In this document: positions 1 to 5,947 of the stretch, in pieces | Numbering within the stretch: the first letter of the stretch is position 1 | Layout: the number at the start of each line of letters is the position of its first letter | Source: Deinococcus marmoris | Lineage (GTDB): Bacteria > Deinococcota > Deinococci > Deinococcales > Deinococcaceae | Assembly: GCF_001949125.1 (NCBI RefSeq) | Contig: NZ_MSTI01000073.1 | Coordinates: 1 to 8,256, forward strand | DNA: 8,256 bases | Direction: 5' to 3' | Translations under genes and position numbers: made by a program | Notes under the pieces: model-generated | Told to the model about the DNA's origin: nothing | Databases searched by the model: none | The model's input: the letters and a program-made list of their open reading frames with translations, nothing else

Positions 1-129
1 CGTACAGGCTGAGAAAACCCTGTGTTTGTTGGCGTGAGCTGAATCCCCGCTGTTGCCGAACACGGCGCTGTGTGGGGCGGTGAGACTGCTCGTCCAGATT
101 GTTACAACGGGCGGTAGGCACGACCTGAA

Positions 130-152
130 CGTACTCCATATTGTGGAGTACG
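130..152. repeat. Perfect 9-bp inverted repeat
   Basis: CGTACTCCA, a 5-base loop TATTG, then TGGAGTACG. The arms are perfectly complementary. No T-run follows on either strand, so it is not an obvious terminator; it could be a protein-binding dyad or chance within a remnant coding frame. Confidence 0.5.
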
Positions 153-190
153 GAAAGTTCCCGAAGCGCTACACCGTAACTCCACAGTTT

Positions 191-202
191 GTCCGTACGG
201 AC
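191..202. repeat. 12-bp palindrome
   Basis: GTCCGTACGGAC is fully self-complementary. It shares the core GTACGG with the sequence just right of the 130-152 dyad. Function unknown; no iteron array or other origin signature surrounds it. Confidence 0.4.
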
Positions 203-396
203 GGCCTCTGGCACGTCAAATTTACCTGGCGGGTCACTTGTTACAGGCGTAAGCTTTTAGGATGGTGCGATTCCAGAAGAACCCCTTGCGAGCGTTTACG
301 ATGGATGAGCAGATGCGTCTGGAACAGCTTGTGTGATCTTTCCAAACAGCAATGGTTGTGGTTGCCTGGGCGAAAACGTTGCTGGCGGTAAACTAC

Positions 397-549
397 AACT
401 GGCGTTAAACAACAAAGATTTTATAATCCACCACTTCACTTCCCCAGCCTTCGCATAGGCCAAAGCATGGAGAAAATGCAGAAAATAGTGCCCCAGACAA
501 AGAAGAAGAGAAGATATCCATCATCTTCACTTGTTCTCTAACGCCAGTT
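397..549. repeat. Inverted 11-bp repeats bounding an AT-richer block
   Basis: AACTGGCGTTA at 397-407 is the exact reverse complement of TAACGCCAGTT at 539-549. Similarity extends weakly inward (AACAA follows the left copy; its complement TTGTT precedes the right copy). The enclosed block of about 130 bases is AT-richer than the flanks. A further dyad inside, GAAGAT (510-515) and ATCTTC (523-528), could be an operator for the gene that starts at 565. Confidence 0.5.
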
Positions 550-555
550 ACTCTA
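462..555 (+). repeat. Diverged noncoding direct repeat, copy A
   Basis: This block begins with AAAGCATGGAGAA (462-474) and ends with TAACGCCAGTTACTCTA (539-555), with a purine-rich stretch containing AAGAAG between. The same two end motifs occur in the same order and orientation at 4306-4415, where the second reads TAACACCAGTTCACTCTA. The middles are only loosely similar and the lengths differ by about 16 bases. It lies just before the recombinase-like gene at 565, the usual place for an integrase attachment site, though it could equally be a shared regulatory region. Confidence 0.45.
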
Positions 556-564
556 TCCTCAACC
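531..564 (+). promoter_or_regulatory. Putative promoter for a leaderless transcript
   Basis: TTGTTC (531-536), a 17-base spacer, TATCCT (554-559), five bases and then the ATG at 565. There is no Shine-Dalgarno before this ATG, so a transcript starting at or near the A of the start codon would explain its translation. The box overlaps the end of repeat copy A and the right arm of the 11-bp inverted repeat, so a protein bound there could control the gene. Confidence 0.45.
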
Positions 565-1416
565 ATGACCAGTCCCGCCGACGAACGCGCCCGCAAAATC
601 GTTCAGGCCTTACAGCACCCAGACCTTGACGCCCTGATGCCCCTCATGGCTGGGGTCTGGCCCACCTCCAACACCCAGGTCCACTCGCTCCTGCGACACA
701 TCTTTACCCAAGCTGGGGAAGAGCAGATCAACCTCCTACATCCTCCAGAAGACTTTCATGCCTGGCTGCTCGCTGCGGCCCAGCGCAATGTCGGCCCAGC
801 GCCCGCCAGTTCAAACACCGTCCGCCTGCGCCTGGCCCTGCTCTCTAAGCTGTACACCGCGCTGCAGGACCAAGGGTTGCTGCTCATCCATCCGCTCCGT
901 GGTCTCCAGAGACCGCCCAACGAACGTCTGAGCACACCGCTCCTGCCAAAAGCCGATCTGAAAAGGCTGCACCTTCAGGCCCAGTCCGACGCCGTCCTGT
1001 ACGCTGCCCTGATCCTGATTGACCAACACGCCTACCGGGTTAAGGACCTGCTGAATCTGCACTGGCAGGACTTTGATCTCGCCACCGGCAGCACCCTGCG
1101 CCCCCACGCTGTGACCCGCCTCAGCGACGTGGCCCTGACCGCCCTGAAGCCCCTGCTCTTGGCGGCTGGAGGTGAACTCTACGCCGCCGGGCGGGTCCTG
1201 CCCTACGCCGGTGACCGGGAGCTACGTGGGGCACTGTTCCAGGCGTGCAAGGCCGCGAACGTGCCGTATACGCCGCCCGGAGAGTTGCGCAAGATTTCCC
1301 TGCGCGATTACCGCCACACGCCGCAGAGCGCGGGGTTCAGTGCAGACGACGCCCGCAAGTTTGCCCAGGCCACGGCACTGGCGCGGGGCGTGGCGGAAGC
1401 GCTAAAAGAGGGGTAA
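565..1416 (+). CDS. Tyrosine-recombinase-like protein with incomplete active site
   Basis: This 283-residue protein has the layout of a phage-integrase/XerD-type recombinase: a helical N-terminal core-binding-like part (about 1-125) followed by a catalytic-like domain (about 128-283). The motif AYRVKDLLNLHWQDFDL (157-173) matches the first catalytic block, with R158 as the usual arginine, and RLSDVALTALKPLL (185-198) matches the strand and helix that follow. The second block reads LRDYRHT: R250 is kept, but the catalytic histidine of HxxR is replaced by R247. No later GH/GW motif or nucleophilic tyrosine is visible in the short C-terminus. It is therefore probably unable to cut DNA and may act as a DNA-binding or accessory protein. 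The start was chosen because the ATG sits five bases after a TATCCT box. It is also possible that it is a decayed recombinase. Confidence 0.65.
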   Translation: MTSPADERARKIVQALQHPDLDALMPLMAGVWPTSNTQVHSLLRHIFTQAGEEQINLLHPPEDFHAWLLAAAQRNVGPAPASSNTVRLRLALLSKLYTALQDQGLLLIHPLRGLQRPPNERLSTPLLPKADLKRLHLQAQSDAVLYAALILIDQHAYRVKDLLNLHWQDFDLATGSTLRPHAVTRLSDVALTALKPLLLAAGGELYAAGRVLPYAGDRELRGALFQACKAANVPYTPPGELRKISLRDYRHTPQSAGFSADDARKFAQATALARGVAEALKEG

Positions 1417-1447
1417 AACGGCCCAGGCAGCACCCTGTCACTCAATG

Positions 1448-1750
1448 TCAGCCGATTAAGAAGCGTTCCTCGCCCAGCTTGACGGTCACCTCAAAGTCGC
1501 CGCCCAGCGCCTGGCACAAAGGTCTTCGCTGCTCACCACCCGGCGTTCAAGTCCAGGGCCGCTCATGGACGCCCAAGCATGCAGGGCCTGCCCGACACCT
1601 AATCACAGCGTTACAGGGGTCCGCGCCCGTCCTTCCCAGCTGACACTGCTGCCGAACGGTGCGGACCTGACGGACATTCAGACCCGACTGCGCAGCCACC
1701 TGCCTGTCGGTGGCCCCGGCCTCGATCAGCCGCGCAGCGTGGATGCACCG
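1448..1750 (-). pseudogene. Decayed DNA-binding gene fragment with helix-turn-helix
   Basis: One reading frame, interrupted by TGA at 1549-1547 (another TGA lies just before it at 1753-1751), contains two protein-like pieces. The first, just after 1750, reads CIHAARLIEAGATDRQ and continues VAAQSGLNVRQVRTVRQQ; the spacing of alanines, glycine and hydrophobics is that of a helix-turn-helix. The second, ending at the stop at 1450-1448, contains ALGGDFEVTVKLGEE, which resembles the C-terminal tail of Xre-type regulators (pattern ALGGELE followed by a hydrophobic strand). A third piece in the same frame further upstream (about 1880-1830) reads GEVLERLLALSAG. The stops and the poor sequence between pieces indicate a broken gene. 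Family assignment is by eye only. Confidence 0.4.
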
Positions 1751-2130
1751 TCACTGGCTGTCATATGGGGAGTGCATGCACGGCCTGGCGCGGACGGGTC
1801 CGGTTGTCGCGCCCACTGGAAGTGGGCGTCGCCCGGCGCTGAGGGCAAGGAGGCGCTCCAGTACCTCCCCGCACAAGCACCAGCCGCCGCCCACCGGACC
1901 ACCGTGTCCAGGCCCAGCGCTACGGCCAGCTCCGTGCAGATCTCATGGTCCACTGTGTCCACGCCCATCTGCCCGGCGAAGACTGGCAACCCATTCCAGA
2001 CGGCATTTGGCTCGCGGCCACTATCATGGTCCACCACGATCACGCTCAACCCGTGCTCGCTGCTGGTCACGTCGGTCACGATGCAGCTCCTGATTTCAAC
2101 GACGATGACGGGGAATTCAGAAGTGTTCAT
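1726..2130 (-). CDS. Small hypothetical protein, C-terminus probably out of frame
   Basis: The ATG at 2130 is preceded by AGGAG ten bases upstream, a good ribosome binding site. An in-frame reading can be extended upstream to 2379 but has no protein-like composition and would cross a hairpin, so 2130 is preferred. The first 75 or so residues look genuine: MNTSEFPVIVVEIRSC, later SVIVVDHDSG and DHEICTELAVALGLD. After about residue 85 the sequence turns into A/G/P/R/S-rich low-quality reading, while a neighbouring frame shows GEVLERLLALSAG and then a helix-turn-helix. I infer a frameshift near 1880, making this the intact front half of a longer broken gene. I do not recognise the family. It is the first gene after two terminator-like hairpins and so is probably transcribed separately from the operon to its right. 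Confidence 0.45.
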   Translation of the reverse strand: MNTSEFPVIVVEIRSCIVTDVTSSEHGLSVIVVDHDSGREPNAVWNGLPVFAGQMGVDTVDHEICTELAVALGLDTVVRWAAAGACAGRYWSASLPSAPGDAHFQWARQPDPSAPGRACTPHMTASDGASTLRG

Positions 2131-2268
2131 GGGGGTCACGCTCCTATGGGGAGAAATGGTGGACTGAGAGCCCAGCGCCTGCTTTGAACTGCCGCCTCTC
2201 CGGGGGCCTGCACCGGTGAAGATGGTTTGCCCCCGGCAGGTTTCGGCCGACACACCGTCAGGGGGCAA

Positions 2269-2300
2269 GAAGAACGGGGGCCAAACAGCCCCCGTTCTTC
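2269..2300 (-). terminator. Strong 13-bp hairpin
   Basis: GAAGAACGGGGGC, a 6-base loop, then GCCCCCGTTCTTC: a perfect 13-bp stem. Read on the minus strand, the second arm ends in GTTCTTCTT, a partial U-tract, so it would act as a back-up terminator for the leftward operon. It could also work weakly in the other direction. Confidence 0.6.
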
Positions 2301-2338
2301 GCTCAGGCCCGGCAGCGCTTGAGTACCGGGCGTCCATG

Positions 2339-2367
2339 AAAAAAGGAAACTCCTTACAGGGTTTCCT
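2339..2367 (-). terminator. Intrinsic terminator of the leftward operon
   Basis: On the minus strand AGGAAAC, a 10-base loop and GTTTCCT form a 7-bp stem followed directly by a run of T (complement of the A-run 2339-2344). It lies about 50 bases after the stop codon at 2415, the expected place for the end of the four-gene transcript. Confidence 0.65.
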
Positions 2368-2414
2368 CAGTCTCCGCACCGGTGTTCAGGGCGGCCCAGA
2401 GCGCATCATCCCGC

Positions 2415-2804
2415 TCAGTCCACCCGTTTACCCTGCCGGTAGTTGACGACGATGTTCGCGGCGCTGCGGGCCAGGTCTTCAGGGGTGCCGTTTGCCATGA
2501 AGGAGCGTTTGGCCTGCTCAAAGGCCGCGTCGTCTGTGGCGTCCGGTTGCCCTGGCCGCCCGTCAAACTGTGGCCGGGTGAGCGGTTCGCCCGGCGTGAC
2601 CTCGTAGCGGTCCGGGTCCAGGTGCCGGACCGTGCCGAGGCCGAGCAGCTTCAGGCTGCCGCTGCGCTCCAGGTCATACAGGTAACCGTCGGCGGTGACC
2701 CGCGCTGAGTTGGTGGACATGCCCGACTCTATGAGCAGGTGGTGGATGGCGCGGTGCACCTGGTCACGGGTCTGGATGGAGGTCTGGGTGGACGGGGCAG
2801 TCAT
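2415..2804 (-). CDS. Hypothetical protein, last gene of the ATGA-coupled operon
   Basis: This 129-residue soluble protein belongs to no family I recognise. The N-terminal half (about 10-75) looks folded: a helix QVHRAIHHLLIESGM followed by a segment ending in GYLYDLERSGSLKLLGLG, reminiscent of a small winged-helix or antitoxin-like layout, but no diagnostic motif is present. A linker rich in D, P and G (about 70-92) leads to a C-terminal helix FEQAKRSFMANGTPEDLARS. There is no signal peptide or membrane segment. AAAAGGAG lies six bases before the ATG, the strongest ribosome binding site in the operon, and the ATG overlaps the stop of the peptidase-like gene by four bases. This suggests it is made in good amounts together with that protein, perhaps as its partner or inhibitor; that role is inference from position only. 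Confidence 0.75.
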   Translation of the reverse strand: MTAPSTQTSIQTRDQVHRAIHHLLIESGMSTNSARVTADGYLYDLERSGSLKLLGLGTVRHLDPDRYEVTPGEPLTRPQFDGRPGQPDATDDAAFEQAKRSFMANGTPEDLARSAANIVVNYRQGKRVD

Positions 2805-3430
2805 GGGGAACTCCTTTTCAGGCCAAGCAGGGCCCGCAGGTGTGGCACCAGTGTAACGAATTCGGCTTCAGGCCATTGCTGCGTCAACACACCATTGATG
2901 TGCTGATCACGGTCATTGAGGGCGGCGCGCTCACCCAGAGTGCCCCCCACATGAATCACCCACTGGGCAAAGGCGCGGGCAAAGAGTTCCGGGAGTTCCA
3001 GCAGGTACGCGGCGAAGGTGGCGGTGTCGGTGGTGCCGTCGCGCTGTGAGCGCAGCGCCATCACCGTCGCCGTGGCACCCACCGCCGCGTTCCAGGCCGC
3101 CCAGGGCCGCTCCAGTCCGCCGCGAACGCTGGCGTACTCCACACCCTCCCCCAGCACCAGGAAGTCCAGGGCGTGGCCGATCTCGTGCAGCGCTGTCAGC
3201 GCGGGACGCCGCGCACGGTCCATGACCCGCGCCCCGGCCCACAGGGCGTCCGGGTCAAACAACCCCTGGAGCCCCCGGTCGCTGGGTTCCGTGCGGACCC
3301 CCATGGGCAGGATGTATGCGGGAACAGGAACCTGCGCGGCCCGCAACAACTCCAGGGCGCGCGTGAGTTCAGGCAGGTGGGGATGCCGGGGCGGCACACA
3401 CAGCGGGAACAGGTGATCGGCCCCTTTCAT
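2801..3430 (-). CDS. Putative zinc metallopeptidase (HEIGH motif)
   Basis: This 209-residue protein carries ALTALHEIGHALDFLVLG (77-94), with the zincin motif HExxH at 82-86: H82 and H86 would bind zinc and E83 would activate water. A second motif, LPELFARAFAQWV (146-158), sits about 60 residues later and offers E148 as a third, gluzincin-type ligand, as seen in metallopeptidases with an ExxARAF-like second helix, for example the lethal-factor-like and phage polyvalent-protein-associated (LPD1) groups. No signal peptide or membrane helix is visible, so it would act in the cytoplasm. The start overlaps the previous stop (ATGA), and no strong Shine-Dalgarno is visible, fitting translational coupling. 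It is not IrrE/PprI: the sequence around the motif and the gene context differ. Fold and zinc binding are likely; substrate is unknown. Confidence 0.72.
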   Translation of the reverse strand: MKGADHLFPLCVPPRHPHLPELTRALELLRAAQVPVPAYILPMGVRTEPSDRGLQGLFDPDALWAGARVMDRARRPALTALHEIGHALDFLVLGEGVEYASVRGGLERPWAAWNAAVGATATVMALRSQRDGTTDTATFAAYLLELPELFARAFAQWVIHVGGTLGERAALNDRDQHINGVLTQQWPEAEFVTLVPHLRALLGLKRSSP

Positions 3431-3915
3431 GCCGGGGGGGTCACCCGTTCCACTTCCAGACTCAGCGTATGCGCGCCCGTGTGTTTGCCCCCGGCCCGCA
3501 GGATAAAGTTCAGCTTGCCCTCGCGGCTCACTTCAAACTTGAACTCGGTGGTGGCGACAGCCTCAAAGTCCAGGTCCAGTCCGTCCATGGCTTCCAGGCT
3601 CTCCTGGATCACCTTCAGGGCCTCCTGAAGGCGCTCGGCCAGCGGTCCGGCGTCGGCAGCGGCCCGGCGGCGGGTGAAGCTGAAGGTCAGACGCTGAGTT
3701 TGCACGTCCGTCAGGTCCGCGCCCGCCAGGTCCTTAGGGATGAAGAAGGCGGGGATGGCCGGAAGGCCGATTCCGACGCTGCGGCTGCGGACCACGGTGA
3801 GGTCCAGCATGGCTTTGCGGACGCGCAGGTCCGTACCGCTCTCCGCGCGCCGCATCAGGTCACGCAGGTCCGCGAGCAGGCTGTTCACAGAGATGAAATC
3901 GTCAGGGTGAGTCAT
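3427..3915 (-). CDS. Protein with two trypco2-like domains
   Basis: This 162-residue protein appears to be a tandem duplication. The first unit (about 6-80) has a helix SLLADLRDLMRRAESG, a strand pair LRVRKAMLDLTVV, a loop and a closing strand TQRLTFSFTRR. The second (about 85-158) has the helix AERLQEALKVIQESLE, strands LDFEAVATTEFKFEVSREGK and LNFILRAGG, and a closing strand HTLSLEVERV. Helix, two or three strands, and a closing strand beginning with T-x-x-L match the pattern I know for trypsin-co-occurring domain 2 (trypco2), reported in NTPase- and peptidase-centred conflict systems. The match is by eye. The ATG at 3915 is chosen over upstream in-frame codons because TGGAGG lies four to five bases before it and because it makes an ATGA overlap with the preceding gene. 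The stop again overlaps the next gene by ATGA. Confidence 0.65.
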   Translation of the reverse strand: MTHPDDFISVNSLLADLRDLMRRAESGTDLRVRKAMLDLTVVRSRSVGIGLPAIPAFFIPKDLAGADLTDVQTQRLTFSFTRRRAAADAGPLAERLQEALKVIQESLEAMDGLDLDFEAVATTEFKFEVSREGKLNFILRAGGKHTGAHTLSLEVERVTPPA

Positions 3916-4274
3916 GATGCCTCCAGGATGACAGGGTTCAGAAAGTGAAGTTCTGGGGCGGCGGGCATGGTCTGCTTCTGCGACTGGGCCATGCCTGCCA
4001 CCTCTCCCGGAGTGAAACGGCGGGTGAGCGCGTCTCGCCCTCCCCACCAGAACAGCAGGTCGTCCGCAGCGCTGGACCCGCCCGGTTGGGGCGCAGGCGG
4101 TTGAGGTGCGTCTGGACCAGGTTGTGGCGTTTGAAGGCGTTGACGGTGAGTTCCCCCCGGAAGGCGGTGAGGATCTGACGGCCAAAGGCGTGAAAGCTGT
4201 GGGTGGGGATGTCGCAGGGCAGCTGCGTCTTGAGCACGCGGGCGATCTTCAGTGCTGAAGGCGGATGCGCCCAT
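3912..4274 (-). CDS. First gene of the coupled operon; middle segment read out of frame
   Basis: The ATG at 4274 follows AAAGGAG by four bases and the stop overlaps the next gene (ATGA), so both ends of this 120-codon ORF look authentic. The C-terminal part from about 4079 is protein-like: SSAADDLLFWWGG, then FTPGEVAGMAQSQKQT and LHFLNPVILEAS. In between (about 4252-4079) the ORF reads a P/R/H/Q-rich string, while the neighbouring frame on the same strand gives a normal protein with strongly GC-ending codons: LKIARVLKTQLPCDI, then HAFGRQILTAFRGELTVNAF and LVQTHLNRLRPN. One extra base near 4253 and one missing base near 4078 would restore a single natural protein of about 120 residues. So either the gene is mutated by a compensating pair or the sequence has two errors. 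I do not recognise the restored protein. Confidence 0.55.
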   Translation of the reverse strand: MGASAFSTEDRPRAQDAAALRHPHPQLSRLWPSDPHRLPGGTHRQRLQTPQPGPDAPQPPAPQPGGSSAADDLLFWWGGRDALTRRFTPGEVAGMAQSQKQTMPAAPELHFLNPVILEAS

Positions 4275-4305
4275 GCTGCTCCTTTCCCTGGCACTAGCAC
4301 ATGCA

Positions 4306-4415
4306 AAAGCATGGAGAAGGAAACAAGGCAAAAAGTCGATGGGAAAGGCTGGGAAGAAGGCAGAAAAAACACAAGCATGAAGTCAATTCATGTCTATTAA
4401 CACCAGTTCACTCTA
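4306..4415 (+). repeat. Diverged noncoding direct repeat, copy B
   Basis: AAAGCATGGAGAA (4306-4318) and TAACACCAGTTCACTCTA (4398-4415) repeat the end motifs of copy A at 462-555 in the same order and orientation. The block fills the space between the AAA+ gene and the next gene; the last CTA is the complement of the AAA+ stop codon TAG. The interior is purine-rich on this strand. A TTGACT on the minus strand (around 4387) could be part of a promoter for the four-gene operon, but no good -10 box follows it. A short dyad CATGC-AAAA-GCATG overlaps the left end (4300-4313). Confidence 0.45.
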
Positions 4416-5945
4416 GGCAGCTCGCAACGCCTGATCCCGTAGCAGCCGTTCTAAAGTCACGCTCAGGCTCTGCCTTGCCGCCGTATCGGGCAGGCCATCC
4501 TCGCCAATCTCGCAGCAGAAGGGAACCACCGTCACGTCTAGCGCCGCACGGAGCGCCCCGGTGACATTCATCCCGGCGGCTATCAGCGCCGCAACTTCCG
4601 CGAGGTAATTCAACGTGACCCCGGTGTTGATCGGCTCAGCCAGACTCTGACCCTGTTCGGCGGTCATGCCCCGGCTGGTGACTTCCAACGCGTAGGCCAC
4701 CCACGCAGCCTGCGGCCCGGCTACCCGCTCGTAGGCGGGCATGATCTGGGCCCCCGTTAAGGGCGAGACAAACAGTGTGAGTTCAAAACGCCGCAGCAGC
4801 GCCGGATCGAGGTGTCCAGCCTGCACGTAGCGCCCGCCCATGTTGGTGGTACAGACCACGCTCAGCAGTGAGACCGGGGCACACAGCACCTCGTTGCCCC
4901 CGCCCGTTCCCGCATTTGCACCGGGGAGGTCCAGGGTGTAGTAGCGCCCGTCTGGCACATCGCGGCCCAGCACAGCCCTCACTTCGGCGGCGCTCAGCTC
5001 GTCGAGGGCCCCCACCAGCAGGTTGCGGTGGTACGGATCGAGGCGCATCAGCTCGTCGATCAACAGGACCGTGCGCTCTCCGTTCTGCGCGCTTCTCAGG
5101 GCGCGGGCCAGCGGGCCATCAAGCCAGCGCGGCCCACTGGGCGTGGGGGCCACCCCCCCGATCATGTCACGGTCTTCCAGACCGGGCCGCCCGGAGACCT
5201 TACACAGCCGCGCGCCCAGCGCCAACGCCACCCGCTTGCCCAACTCGGTCTTGCCGCAGCCGGTGGGGCCGATCAGCAACGCCCGCACCCCATATGCCGC
5301 GCGGCGCATCAGCCGGGCCTCGTCCCCCAGATCGGCGGCTCCCACAGTCTGCGCGGCCTGTCCATAGAGCAGCGGCGTGTGCGGGTACTCGGCACTGTCT
5401 GTGGGCAATCTGCCGCTGTCGGCGCGGGGCAAGCCCTGCGTCTTGAGCAAAAAATACAGCGTGTCCACCACGGCGTACATGGCATTCTTGATGACGTCGC
5501 GGTTGCTCAGCCGAGCCAGGGCGGCCTCGGGCACCGGCCAGCTTGCGCCGCCATCCTCCAGAGCTGTAAGCAGCGCCGCCCAGCGCGTTCGCAGTTCATG
5601 GTGTGTGCCCAGCAGCGCGGCCTCGGCGATCAGCAGTACATACGGGCGCACCGCAGTGCCAGAGCCGTTCCAGACGGACCCCGCTTCGGCGCAGGTGCTT
5701 GATGCCAGTGACCCGCCACTGAGCCTGACGGTCACCGTGGGGCCGTCACGCCGCGCCTTCGCCTCACCGCTCAAGCATAGACAGGCGGCCTGGAGAGCGC
5801 TCCACGACACCGCCCGCACGCTGGGGCGGGGATCGAGGGCACTAAAGGCCTCTCTCGGAACCGTGGCCCGGCCCCGCATGCCGATGCCAGGGAAACGATC
5901 ACACCCGGTTTTAAAGCCTGCACTCAGATCAATCATGAACTTCAT
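4413..5945 (-). CDS. MoxR/dynein-type AAA+ ATPase
   Basis: About 510 residues if started at the ATG at 5945. The AAA+ core occupies roughly 215-400: Walker A GPTGCGKT (226-233), a loop GRPGLEDRDMIGG typical of the MoxR/CbbQ/dynein-related group, Walker B TVLLIDE (292-298) in which D and E would bind magnesium and activate water, sensor 1 at CTTNMGG (N368), and an arginine finger in DPALLRRFE (R385/R386). The N-terminal 210 residues are mostly helical and unrecognised. ATPases of this group remodel protein complexes, often with a vWA-domain partner; none is visible here. The stop is 139 bases before the next gene on the same strand, so co-transcription is possible. The start is uncertain: no Shine-Dalgarno precedes 5945, 5936 or 5879, and the reading between 6044 and 5946 does not look like protein. 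Confidence 0.8.
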   Translation of the reverse strand: MKFMIDLSAGFKTGCDRFPGIGMRGRATVPREAFSALDPRPSVRAVSWSALQAACLCLSGEAKARRDGPTVTVRLSGGSLASSTCAEAGSVWNGSGTAVRPYVLLIAEAALLGTHHELRTRWAALLTALEDGGASWPVPEAALARLSNRDVIKNAMYAVVDTLYFLLKTQGLPRADSGRLPTDSAEYPHTPLLYGQAAQTVGAADLGDEARLMRRAAYGVRALLIGPTGCGKTELGKRVALALGARLCKVSGRPGLEDRDMIGGVAPTPSGPRWLDGPLARALRSAQNGERTVLLIDELMRLDPYHRNLLVGALDELSAAEVRAVLGRDVPDGRYYTLDLPGANAGTGGGNEVLCAPVSLLSVVCTTNMGGRYVQAGHLDPALLRRFELTLFVSPLTGAQIMPAYERVAGPQAAWVAYALEVTSRGMTAEQGQSLAEPINTGVTLNYLAEVAALIAAGMNVTGALRAALDVTVVPFCCEIGEDGLPDTAARQSLSVTLERLLRDQALRAA

Positions 5946-5947
5946 GT

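Larger units (their letters stand above)
1..391. other. Gene-poor, lower-GC left edge
   Basis: I see no convincing intact gene here. GC content is visibly lower than in the rest of the window. A TTG-started frame from 53 to 391 (+) has a plausible middle (about 128-240, with the stretch VTPQFVRTDGLWHVKF), but its end is rich in W, C and R and looks like noncoding reading. A separate 24-codon ORF at 262-336 (+), preceded by TTTTAGG and reading MVRFQKNPLRAF then TMDEQMRLEQLV, has a protein-like composition but is too short to assign. These are most simply decayed ends of former genes. Two dyads (130-152 and 191-202) lie in this stretch and are listed separately. Confidence 0.5.

Noticed and set aside
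405..596. 63-codon minus-strand ORF
   Set aside because: It runs through the promoter and repeat region of the gene at 565, has no ribosome binding site, and begins inside that gene.
1565..2167. 200-codon open frame on the plus strand
   Set aside because: Covers the minus-strand ORF with a good ribosome binding site and the helix-turn-helix piece; its own translation lacks any motif.
2801..3430. Identity as IrrE/PprI, the Deinococcus radiation-response metallopeptidase
   Set aside because: Only the HExxH motif is shared; the surrounding sequence (HEIGHALDF, later ELFARAFAQWV), size and neighbours differ, and no regulatory C-terminal domain is visible.
3938..4378. 146-codon minus-strand ORF as an independent hydrophobic protein
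   Set aside because: Its first 40 codons lie in the noncoding repeat and have no start signal; only its middle is protein-like and belongs to the gene at 3912-4274.
5028..5702. 224-codon open frame on the plus strand
   Set aside because: Antisense to the AAA+ core with its Walker motifs; no family features of its own.
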